Source: JBLNDJ01 sp050261515 (lineage in GTDB: Bacteria; Acidobacteriota; Terriglobia; Bryobacterales; Bryobacteraceae). From it: a stretch of DNA of 64,000 nt. Positions 40,968-48,514 of the stretch are shown piece after piece. Within the stretch, counting starts at the first letter, position 1. Every line of letters begins with the position of its first letter. The notes below the pieces were generated by a model that saw nothing but the letters and a program-made list of their open reading frames with translations, searched no databases and was not told the origin of the DNA. Location of the stretch: assembly GCA_050261515.1 (NCBI GenBank), contig JBLNDJ010000006.1, positions 99,435-163,434 on the forward strand, given 5' to 3'. Made by a program: the position numbers and the translations under genes.

Positions 40968-42932
40968 CTACCGCCGTCCGGCGCCGCCACCGAACTCCGC
41001 TAGCGCCATCAACGGGAAATACTGCCGGTATAGGTGATACGTGAGATAGAACACCTCGGGGAAGCCCGTGCCGGTGGTCGCATCCTCGTTCCAGGTGCCG
41101 TCGGGGTTCTGGGTCGCGATGAGGTAATCGACGCCGCGGCGCGCGGCCGCCGATGTAGTGTCGCCCGCGGCGGCCAGGCCGAGCAGCGCCCAGGCGGTCT
41201 GCGACGCGGTGCTCAGGGCGGGGACAAAACGCCCGCGGCCGTAGCCGGCGGGGCTCTCGCCCCATCCGCCGTCGCTGTTCTGCACGGAGCGGATCCAACT
41301 CGCCGCGCGCGCTACCGCTGCGCCTCCGCCGCGGTAGCCCGATGCGCGCAGGCCGCGCAGCGCCAGGAATGTGCCGTAGAGGTAGTTCACGCCCCAGCGC
41401 CCGCGCCAGGAGCCTTCCTCTTCCTGCGTACGCAGCAGATACTCGATCGCCCTGGCGATGGCCGGATGCTCGGGACCGAACCCGCGCCGGCACAGCGCTT
41501 CCATCACGCGACCGGTGATGTCGGGGCACGTTGGGTCGAGCATCGCGTTGTGGTCGGCGAAGGGCACCTTGTTGAGCAGCCCCCAGTTGTTATCGACGTC
41601 GAAGGCCGCCCACCCGCCGTCGGACGACTGCATGCCGAGCAGCCAGTTCACCGCGCGTCGTTCGGCGCGCGCCTGCCGCTCGGGATCGGTCGCCTTGGCG
41701 TGCATGAGAGCCAGCAGCACCATCGCCGTGTCGTCGATGTCGGGATAGTATTCGTTGGCGAACTCGAAGGCCCACCCGCCCGGCTCGAGATCGGGCCGCT
41801 TCACCGCCCAGTCGCCCTTGCGGCGGACTTCTTTATCCAGCAGCCAGTCGGCCGCGCGCGTGAGCGAGGCCGGGCTCGCCGCGCCCAGTTCTCCCAGCGC
41901 GAAGGCCGCGATCGCCGTGTCCCACACCGGAGAAACGCAGGGCTGGAACTGAAGCCGGTCGTCGGTCTCGAGAATCAGGTCGTCGAACTGGCGGAGCGCC
42001 AGGACCAGGTCCGGATGGTCCGGCGGATATCCGAGCGATTCGAGCGCCATGATGAAGTACATCATCGCGGGATAAATCGCGCCGAGGCCTTCCGTGTAGC
42101 GCGTGCGGTCGAGCATCCAATGCTCGGCCTCGCGGATCGCGGCGCGGCGTATGTCTTTGGGGCCGCGCTTCTCCCAGAGCTTCACCAGGCGGTCGAGGCG
42201 ATGGAAGACCGCCGCGATCCCGTCGCGCTTCGGCAGCGAGAGCCGCTTTCCGGGCGCGAACAGTTCGTCCACGTCGAAGCCCTCGGGGACCGGCCGCGGT
42301 CCGGCCGCCTGCGCCACCGAAAGCGGGACGATGATGGTGCGCGTCCACGAAGACATCTCGTAGAGCACGCCGCCGGGCAGCAGCACGATCTCCGGCGGAA
42401 CGCTCGGCACGTATTTGCGCGGATACAGACCGAACAGGCTGAAGTTGATTTTCGTGTAGCTGTTGCAGGCTTGCAGGCCGCCGAGCGCGAGGGCGCGCTT
42501 GCGGGCCCGCACCATCCGCGGGTCGCCGGGGTCCACGCCCATCAGCTTCGAGGCCGTGTAGGCCCTGACCGTCGCGTTCACCTCCGCCGGTCCGCCGTCG
42601 TAGATGCACCAGCCGCCGTCGGGCAACTGGCGGTCGAGCACCGAGGCGATGCCTTTCTCCAGCCTGCGCCGCGCGGGCGGGTTCCACTTGCCGCCCTGAG
42701 GCGGATGGAGCCACAGATGCAGCAGAACGAAGTCGGATTCGAGCGTCGCATCGGCCGTGAGTTTGCCGCACCAGTATCCCAGCGGATTCTGGATGCCGAT
42801 GAGCGCATCAGCGGCCGTCGTGGCCGATGCGGCGATCCGGGCCGTGCGCTGCGCGTCTTCGGCGCGCGACTGTTCGAGCGACTGCCGGGGCGTTTCCGGG
42901 GCAGGGAACACGAACGACGGATTCTCTCTCAT
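40968..42932 (-). CDS. shc: Squalene-hopene cyclase
   Basis: This 654-residue family 20 terpene cyclase makes hopanoids from squalene. The catalytic DxDD is visible as YYPDIDDTAMV (residues 398-401). QW repeats are seen as QSSDGGWAAFD, QNSDGGWGE and QNPDGTWNE, and the substrate channel segment AYTASKLMGVD is normal. It is a monotopic inner-membrane enzyme. Start at 42932 (MRENPSF); a longer in-frame start nine codons up is possible. The hopanoid accessory genes are not adjacent. Confidence 0.95.
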   Translation of the reverse strand: MRENPSFVFPAPETPRQSLEQSRAEDAQRTARIAASATTAADALIGIQNPLGYWCGKLTADATLESDFVLLHLWLHPPQGGKWNPPARRRLEKGIASVLDRQLPDGGWCIYDGGPAEVNATVRAYTASKLMGVDPGDPRMVRARKRALALGGLQACNSYTKINFSLFGLYPRKYVPSVPPEIVLLPGGVLYEMSSWTRTIIVPLSVAQAAGPRPVPEGFDVDELFAPGKRLSLPKRDGIAAVFHRLDRLVKLWEKRGPKDIRRAAIREAEHWMLDRTRYTEGLGAIYPAMMYFIMALESLGYPPDHPDLVLALRQFDDLILETDDRLQFQPCVSPVWDTAIAAFALGELGAASPASLTRAADWLLDKEVRRKGDWAVKRPDLEPGGWAFEFANEYYPDIDDTAMVLLALMHAKATDPERQARAERRAVNWLLGMQSSDGGWAAFDVDNNWGLLNKVPFADHNAMLDPTCPDITGRVMEALCRRGFGPEHPAIARAIEYLLRTQEEEGSWRGRWGVNYLYGTFLALRGLRASGYRGGGAAVARAASWIRSVQNSDGGWGESPAGYGRGRFVPALSTASQTAWALLGLAAAGDTTSAAARRGVDYLIATQNPDGTWNEDATTGTGFPEVFYLTYHLYRQYFPLMALAEFGGGAGRR

Positions 42933-42971
42933 GGTTACATTTCTATTTTCCACCAACAAAGGGCGGAGTAA

Positions 42972-43931
42972 CTATGCCGGGTTGGGTGCGTCCGCGTAAT
43001 AACCTTTGCGTGCCTGGACTTTCAGGTCTTTGTCGCGGGTCTTGACTTCGATGCGATGGTACGACCCGTCCTGGGCCTGCGGTGGCCTTTCATAGCCGAT
43101 GGCGTACTGCGAACGCATCTCCTGCTGGATCTGCTCGAAGGCGTCCTGGAGCGTATGCTTGCGGTCCACGCGGAACACGCGCCCGCCGGTCTCCTCCGAC
43201 AGCTTCTTGAGCGTGCCGCCGCCGCCCCCGCCGCCGTAGTAGCCATAGGCGCTCGCGTCGTAGTACTCGATCGAGTAAACGATCGCATCGGCGCGCTGCG
43301 CGGCGCGGAGGGCGTCCTCGATCTTGAGGCGGCTGCCCTGATCGACGCCGTCGGTGATCAGCACGATCACCTTGCGGCCCACCTGCCCGCGCAGCTTCTC
43401 GTCCGCGGCGAGATACACGGCATCGTAGAGGATGGTGCCGCGCGGCTGATAGACGCTGGGCACGGGGCTGTCCATGACCTGCGGCGGCGGCGCGTTCACC
43501 TTCAGGCCGTCCATGCTGCGGCGCAGCAGGTTCGCCGAGCCGGTGTAGTCCTGAAGCAGCTCCGCTTCCATGCCGAAGCTGATCAGGAACGCCATGTCCT
43601 TTTTGCCGAGCACCTGCGTGAAGAACTGCGAGGCGGCGTCGCGCTCGGTCTGTATGAGCCGCTCCTGGCTGCGGCTGACGTCGATCAACAGGCCGATCGT
43701 CAGCGGCAGGTCCGTCTCGCGCGCGAAGTAGCGGATCGGCTGCTGTTTGCCGTCCTCGGCGATGGCGAAGTCGTCCTTGGTCAGGTTCGCCACCAGCCCG
43801 CCCTGCTTGTTCCTCACCGAGCAGAGCACGTTCACGACATCGACTCCGCCCTTGAAGGTCGGTGCGGGTTCCTGCGCCGTTGCCAGGGATGCCGCGAGCG
43901 CCGCGGCTACGAAGATGCGTAAGGACTGCAT
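42972..43931 (-). CDS. Secreted VWFA-domain protein, acidobacterial type
   Basis: This 319-residue protein has a signal peptide (MQSLRIFVAAALAASLATAQ) and a von Willebrand A domain. The domain carries the MIDAS-like GLLIDVSRSQERLIQ, the LISFGMEAEL core and ITDGVDQGSRL. The opening VVNVLCSVRNKQGGLVANLTKDDF is typical of the VWFA-related acidobacterial family. These proteins are thought to bind partners at the cell surface. It is divergent from a DNA glycosylase with 50 bases between. Confidence 0.9.
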   Translation of the reverse strand: MQSLRIFVAAALAASLATAQEPAPTFKGGVDVVNVLCSVRNKQGGLVANLTKDDFAIAEDGKQQPIRYFARETDLPLTIGLLIDVSRSQERLIQTERDAASQFFTQVLGKKDMAFLISFGMEAELLQDYTGSANLLRRSMDGLKVNAPPPQVMDSPVPSVYQPRGTILYDAVYLAADEKLRGQVGRKVIVLITDGVDQGSRLKIEDALRAAQRADAIVYSIEYYDASAYGYYGGGGGGGTLKKLSEETGGRVFRVDRKHTLQDAFEQIQQEMRSQYAIGYERPPQAQDGSYHRIEVKTRDKDLKVQARKGYYADAPNPA

Positions 43932-43981
43932 AAGCTTGATGGCATACTACTAGATGTAGCTCCCCGCATTTCCGTTTCGTT

Positions 43982-44587
43982 ATGCAGAAAGCTCTCAACC
44001 ATTTAAAGGCCTCCGACCCGGTCCTGGCGCGGCTGATCGAGCAAGTAGGGCCTTACGGGATCGAGTTCCTGGAGCCGAGCTTCGAAACGCTGGTAAAGGC
44101 GATTGTTTTGCAGCAGTTGAGCGGCAAGGTAGCCGAAGTGATCTACCGGCGTCTGGTCGCGGCCGCCGGAAACGGGTGCCTGACGCCCGAGGCGCTGCTG
44201 AAGCTCCGGACTCCGAAGCTGCGCGCGGTCGGGCTGTCGCAGCGGAAGATCGAGTACATACGCGACGTCGCGCGGCGCATCGTCAAGGGCGAGCTGGACC
44301 TGGCGGCGCTGGCCCTCGCGAGCGATGAAGACGTCCTCCGCACCCTCACCGCGGTCCGGGGAATAGGGCCCTGGACGGTCCACATGTTCCTCATCTTTGC
44401 GCTGCGGCGGCTGGACGTTCTGCCTACGGGAGACCTGGGAATCCGCGCCGCGGTCCGCAAGGTGTATGGCCTGGAGGCGATGCCGAGCCCGGCCGAAGTC
44501 GATGAGCTTGCTCGCAAATGGCGGCCGTATTGCACCGTGGCCTCCTGGTATCTCTGGCGCAGCCTCGAAACCAAAGCCGGGCTGTGA
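43982..44587 (+). CDS. DNA-3-methyladenine glycosylase II-like protein (AlkA family)
   Basis: This 201-residue HhH-GPD DNA glycosylase has FETLVKAIVLQQLSGKVAEVIY, the helix-hairpin-helix LTAVRGIGPWTVHMFLIF, and the catalytic aspartate in VLPTGDLGIRAAV. It removes alkylated bases in base-excision repair. It is shorter than E. coli AlkA because it lacks the N-terminal beta domain, as in many bacteria. Dps follows 25 bases later. Confidence 0.92.
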   Translation: MQKALNHLKASDPVLARLIEQVGPYGIEFLEPSFETLVKAIVLQQLSGKVAEVIYRRLVAAAGNGCLTPEALLKLRTPKLRAVGLSQRKIEYIRDVARRIVKGELDLAALALASDEDVLRTLTAVRGIGPWTVHMFLIFALRRLDVLPTGDLGIRAAVRKVYGLEAMPSPAEVDELARKWRPYCTVASWYLWRSLETKAGL

Positions 44588-44612
44588 AAGAATAACGGTC
44601 AGGAGGGGACAT

Positions 44613-45134
44613 ATGCCGACAGTCACTACGGCCGGACCGAAATTCCAGACTCACATAGATCTTCCGGCGGATGCGCGGCAGAAGCTGATCGAGACGCTGA
44701 ACCAGCAGCTCGCCGAAACGCTGGATCTGTACACGCAGACCAAGCAGGCGCATTGGAACATCAAGGGTACGGACTTCTTCCAATTACATGAACTCTTCGA
44801 TCAGCTTGCTGGCGACGTGTTCAAGTTCATCGACCTGCTGGCGGAACGCGTGACGGCGCTCGGCGGCTACGCGCTGGGGACGGCGCGCATGGCCGCCCAA
44901 TCATCGAAGCTGCCCGAGTATCCGCGCGAGGCGATCGAGGGGAGGCAGCACCTGGAGGCGCTGATCGAACGCTGGGCGCGCTACACCGCGAACAACCGCA
45001 AGGCCCTCGACGCGGCGCAGAACGAGGACGATCAGGCAACCGCAGATATATACACCGAGATCGCCCGCGCCGTGGACAAGGACCTCTGGTTCCTCGAAGC
45101 GCACCTGCAATCGGCCACTCAGAAAGCGGGATAG
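44613..45134 (+). CDS. dps: Dps-family DNA-protection ferritin
   Basis: This 173-residue four-helix protein has the Dps ferroxidase-site signature QTKQAHWNIKGTDFFQLHELFD and a second segment LAERVTALGGYALGTARM. It stores iron and protects DNA under oxidative stress. AGGAGGGG precedes the ATG. Proximity to the DNA glycosylase fits a stress-response theme. A hairpin-like dyad follows the stop by 18 bases. Confidence 0.94.
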   Translation: MPTVTTAGPKFQTHIDLPADARQKLIETLNQQLAETLDLYTQTKQAHWNIKGTDFFQLHELFDQLAGDVFKFIDLLAERVTALGGYALGTARMAAQSSKLPEYPREAIEGRQHLEALIERWARYTANNRKALDAAQNEDDQATADIYTEIARAVDKDLWFLEAHLQSATQKAG

Positions 45135-45152
45135 GCGGCGCATAACACACAG

Positions 45153-45175
45153 GGTGGGAGTATAATGCTCCCACC
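45153..45175. promoter_or_regulatory. Perfect dyad enclosing a TATAAT box
   Basis: GGTGGGAG (45153-45160) and CTCCCACC (45168-45175) are a perfect 8-bp inverted repeat. Its 7-base centre is TATAATG. The box ends ten bases before the ATG at 45177. It could be an operator for the YIP1 gene, or the terminator hairpin of dps without a T-tract, or both. Confidence 0.5.
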
Positions 45176-45176
45176 T

Positions 45177-45929
45177 ATGCCTCAAGACCAGGTCGCCGCC
45201 ATACAGCCGGACGCCGGGAGCATGAGCGCGCTCTCGCGCGTGGGCAACGTGATCATCGAACCCACCCGCACCTTTGCGGATATCGCCGTGCGCCCGGGCT
45301 GGTGGGTGCCGATGATCCTCGTCGCCGCCTTCTCGCTTCTATACATGATCGCGTTCTCACAGAGGGTCGGGTGGGAGCGCATGTTCCGCCACGCGATGGA
45401 AACCTCGGCTGACCAGCGCGTCCAGAACCTCACTCCCGAGCAGCGCGAGCAGACCATACAGATGCAGGTGAAGTTCGGGGGCCCGATCGGGACGGTGATG
45501 GCGGTGGTTATGACGCCTGTGGTGATGATTGTCGTCGCCGGCGTATTCATGTTTGTCTTCGGCACGATGCTCGGCGGGGCCGTGAAATTCAAGCAGGCGC
45601 TGGGGGTCGTCGCGCACGCGTGGATTCCGCAATTGATCGCGGTGTGCGCCTACCTCCTCGTGATGTTCCTCAAGTCCCCCGACGACTTCGACCTGGCCAA
45701 TCCCGCCGGGTTCAACCTGGGCTTCTATCTCAACCCGCAGACTACGCCGAAGTGGTTTGTGAGCCTGGGCAACAGCATCGACGTTTTCGTTTTCTGGACG
45801 CTCCTGCTGCTGGCGACGGGGTTCTCGGTGACGGCCAAGAAATCGTGGGTGTCGTCGCTCGTGGGCGTGCTGTTCACATGGGCGGTGTTCGTCGCGATCA
45901 AGGTCGGCTGGGCGGCGATTTTCGGGTAG
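45177..45929 (+). CDS. YIP1-family membrane protein
   Basis: This 250-residue protein has five hydrophobic helices (about residues 44-62, 104-130, 140-163, 197-218 and 222-246) and the YIP1-like pattern near the second (AVVMTPVVMIVVAGVFMFVFGTML). The soluble N-terminus (VGNVIIEPTRTFADIAVRPGWW) is typical of the family. Function is unknown in bacteria. An in-frame ATG at 45165 overlaps the -10 box, so 45177 is preferred. Confidence 0.83.
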   Translation: MPQDQVAAIQPDAGSMSALSRVGNVIIEPTRTFADIAVRPGWWVPMILVAAFSLLYMIAFSQRVGWERMFRHAMETSADQRVQNLTPEQREQTIQMQVKFGGPIGTVMAVVMTPVVMIVVAGVFMFVFGTMLGGAVKFKQALGVVAHAWIPQLIAVCAYLLVMFLKSPDDFDLANPAGFNLGFYLNPQTTPKWFVSLGNSIDVFVFWTLLLLATGFSVTAKKSWVSSLVGVLFTWAVFVAIKVGWAAIFG

Positions 45930-45951
45930 GGTTTGGGATATACTGCTCCGG

Positions 45952-46569
45952 ATGTTCTGCACAAAGTGCGGTTCTCCGGTTGCTGGAAACTTCTGCCGCA
46001 ACTGCGGCGCGCGCCTGGGTGAGGCGGCGCCGGCGGCGGTGGCCCCCTATGCCGCCGCTGCCGCGCCGCCGCTGGTTCCTCAGATGCCCGCGGCCGTCGC
46101 GAGCATGGACTACGCACAGTGGTCCACGCGCGTCTTCGGGTACCTGATCGATACGGTGGTAGTGGGCGTGATCGTCGGGGCGCTGCTCGTCGTGCTCATG
46201 CTTCTGGGCGGCCTCGGAAGCCTCGCGGGCGCGGGCGTGGGCGTGGGTCAGGGCGTGGGCGGGTTGGGCTGCTGCCTGGCATTTTCTATCTTTCCGCTCG
46301 GGAGCCTCGCCGTGGGGCTCTACAATAAGGTCTTCCTGGTTGCGCAGCGTGGCGCATCGATCGGCCAGGGCATCATGCACATCAAGGTTGTGAACGCGCA
46401 GGGCGGGTTGCTGACGCCGTCTCAGGCGCTGGTGCGGCTGCTGGCGCACGTCGGGCTGAGTTTCATTCCCTTCGGCGGCATCGTTGACCTGGCCTGGCCG
46501 CTGTGGGACGAGCGGCGGCAAACGCTGCACGACAAAGCCGTGGACTGCTACGTGGTAAACGCGCGGTGA
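45952..46569 (+). CDS. RDD-family membrane protein with N-terminal zinc ribbon
   Basis: This 205-residue protein starts with a zinc ribbon (MFCTKCGSPVAGNFCRNCGARL, four Cys). An Ala/Pro linker leads to an RDD domain with WSTRVFGYLIDTVVVGVIVGALL, a Gly/Val-rich second TM and GQGIMHIKVVNAQGGLLTPSQALVR. TATACT ends seven bases before the ATG. Its last codon overlaps the next gene (GTGA). The function is unknown. Confidence 0.88.
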   Translation: MFCTKCGSPVAGNFCRNCGARLGEAAPAAVAPYAAAAAPPLVPQMPAAVASMDYAQWSTRVFGYLIDTVVVGVIVGALLVVLMLLGGLGSLAGAGVGVGQGVGGLGCCLAFSIFPLGSLAVGLYNKVFLVAQRGASIGQGIMHIKVVNAQGGLLTPSQALVRLLAHVGLSFIPFGGIVDLAWPLWDERRQTLHDKAVDCYVVNAR

Positions 46570-46955
46570 GGCAGCGCCGCTCCATTGCGTCGGCAGTGGT
46601 GGCGGGCGCGATCCTGCTCGAACTCCTGGCGGCCGGCCTGTGGGCGCCCATCGACGGGGGCAGCGTCTGCCTTCTGCGCCGCGCGGCCGGCATTCCGTGT
46701 CCGACGTGCGGGATGACGCGCAGCGTGGTGCTCACGCTGCGGGGCGATCCCGCCGCCGCGTTCGCGATCAACCCCGCCGGACCGCTCTGGGTGCTGGCGG
46801 CCCTCACGCTGAGCGCCGGGCTGCTCTGGTTTGCATGGCGTCCCGGCGAGCGCGCGAAGCGGAGGCTGGTCATGGTGGCGCTGGCGCAGGGCTTCACGGT
46901 CGCGGCGGTGCTGGCAGTTCACTGGGTGCGAGCGATCTCGCGCGCCGCGTTGTAG
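46566..46955 (+). CDS. DUF2752-family membrane protein
   Basis: This 129-residue protein starts with GTG overlapping the RDD stop (GTGA). It has the DUF2752 hallmark GIPCPTCGMTRSVVLTLRGD between hydrophobic helices (about 8-28, 74-94 and 104-122). Its 3' end overlaps the convergent PYROXD2-like gene by 37 bases, a tail-to-tail overlap. No function is known. Confidence 0.85.
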   Translation: MRQRRSIASAVVAGAILLELLAAGLWAPIDGGSVCLLRRAAGIPCPTCGMTRSVVLTLRGDPAAAFAINPAGPLWVLAALTLSAGLLWFAWRPGERAKRRLVMVALAQGFTVAAVLAVHWVRAISRAAL

Positions 46956-48478
46956 CCGGGCGCGCCCATAACGCCCCCGCCCGGGTGCGCTCCCGAACCG
47001 CAGAGGTATAAGCCCCGCACCGGCGTGCGGTATTGTGCCCATCCCGTCGCGGGGCGCATGACGAACATCTGGTCCAGGCTCATCTCGCCGTGGAAGATGT
47101 TTCCGCCCGTGATGCCGAAGCGCCGCTCGAGCGCGAGCGGCGACAGCACCTGCACGTGCTCGACGATCGAGTGTATGTTCGGCGCATATTCGGCGATGAG
47201 GTCGAGCACGCGCGCGCCGTACCGGTCTCCGATGTCGTCCCAGTTGCCCTCCCGCAGCGTGTAGGGGGCGTACTGAAGGAAGATGCCCATGATGTGCTTG
47301 CCCGCGGGCGCAAGCGATGGATCGTACATCGTCGGGATGGTCAGCTCGAGCAGCGGGCGTTCGGAGGGGCGGCCGTACTTCGCGTCATCCCACGCGCGCT
47401 CGACGTAATCGATCGACGGGCAGATGTGCATCGTCGCGCGGTGCTGCGGGCCGGGCGCGCCGGGCAGGGCGCGAAACTCCGGCAGCCCGGTGAGCGCGAG
47501 ATTCATCTTGAGCGACGTGCCCTCGGAGCGGAAGTGCCGGATCGCGGCGAGGAACTCCGGCGGCAGATCTTTTTCCGGAACAAGGCCGAGGAAGGTGCGG
47601 CGCGGGTCGAGGTTCGAGGCGACCACGCGAGCTTCGATCTCCTCGCCACGCGCGAGCGCCACGCCGCAAACGCGCCCGTCGCGGATCAGAATGCGCTCGA
47701 CGGAGGCGTTGACGCGGATCTCGGCGCCCGCCGCGCGCGCCGACGCGGCGATCGCTTCCGAGACCGCGCCGATTCCGCCGCGAACGAAGCCCCACAACCC
47801 GCGATGGCCGGCCACGCCGCCCATGCAGTGGTGCAGCAGGATGTACGCAGTGCCGGGCGACCGCGGGCCGCCGTTCGCGCCGATCACGCCGTCGGTCGCA
47901 AGCGTGACCTTGACTTCTTCGGATTCGAACCACTCGTCGAGGAAGCCGGCCACACTTTGCGTAAAGATCTTCACCAGCGCCGCCATATCGGCCCTGCCGA
48001 GGCGGTAGTGGCGCGCGGCAAATTTCAAGTAATCGAGCACGCCCTCGGGAGGCGTGGTGAGGAGCAGCGGCTCGACGATGCGAGCGAGCCGTTCAATCAG
48101 TTCTTCGTAGGCCGGATAGACCGCGGCATCGCGCGGCGAAAAGCGGCGGATCTCCTCGATGGTCCGCGCTCGCTCCTGCCACATAAACATATGGCGGCCG
48201 TCTGGGAATGCGGAGAAGAAGGACGGGTCCTTGGCATCGACCCGATAGCCGTAGCGCGGCAGTTCGAGCTCCCGCACGATGCGTTCCTGAAGAAGACTGA
48301 CAAGGTATGCCCCCGTTGAGACCCGGTACCCGGGCCAGATCTCTTCGGTAACGGCGCATCCGCCCACCATCTCGCGCCGTTCGAGCACCAGCACCTTGCG
48401 TCCGCCGCGGGCGAGGTAAGCGGCGCACACAAGTCCATTGTGGCCCCCGCCGATCACGATGGCGTCGTACAAACCCAC
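46919..48478 (-). CDS. PYROXD2/phytoene-desaturase-like FAD oxidoreductase
   Basis: This 519-residue flavoprotein has the N-terminal FAD-binding motif DAIVIGGGHNGLVCAAYLARGG and the following VLVLERREMVGGCAVTEE. The C-terminal signature GLYLCGSGAHPGGGVMGAPGYNAA is characteristic of the CrtI/PYROXD2 family. No carotenoid genes are near. The GTG at 48478 fits the family start. It follows glgB by 13 bases, so the two may be cotranscribed. Confidence 0.85.
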   Translation of the reverse strand: MGLYDAIVIGGGHNGLVCAAYLARGGRKVLVLERREMVGGCAVTEEIWPGYRVSTGAYLVSLLQERIVRELELPRYGYRVDAKDPSFFSAFPDGRHMFMWQERARTIEEIRRFSPRDAAVYPAYEELIERLARIVEPLLLTTPPEGVLDYLKFAARHYRLGRADMAALVKIFTQSVAGFLDEWFESEEVKVTLATDGVIGANGGPRSPGTAYILLHHCMGGVAGHRGLWGFVRGGIGAVSEAIAASARAAGAEIRVNASVERILIRDGRVCGVALARGEEIEARVVASNLDPRRTFLGLVPEKDLPPEFLAAIRHFRSEGTSLKMNLALTGLPEFRALPGAPGPQHRATMHICPSIDYVERAWDDAKYGRPSERPLLELTIPTMYDPSLAPAGKHIMGIFLQYAPYTLREGNWDDIGDRYGARVLDLIAEYAPNIHSIVEHVQVLSPLALERRFGITGGNIFHGEMSLDQMFVMRPATGWAQYRTPVRGLYLCGSGAHPGGGVMGAPGYNAAREIARTQ

Positions 48479-48482
48479 CGCC

Positions 48483-48514
48483 TTCCAGCTTCTAGCTTCT
48501 GGCTTTCAGCTTGA
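48483..48514. repeat. AAGCTAGAAGC-type dispersed repeat at the end of glgB
   Basis: On the minus strand this reads as degenerate AAGCT/AGAAGCT units (AAGCTGAAAGCC, AGAAGCT, AGAAGCT, GGAAGG). Tandem sequence of this kind is a widespread dispersed repeat in unrelated genomes. It spans the 3' end of glgB and the 13-base gap to the next gene, and provides the last codons and stop of glgB (FKLKARS). Confidence 0.5.

Noticed and set aside
41034..42971. A 645-codon plus-strand frame opposite squalene-hopene cyclase
   Set aside because: The cyclase motifs DIDD and QW repeats are on the other strand; the frame is a GC-content artefact.
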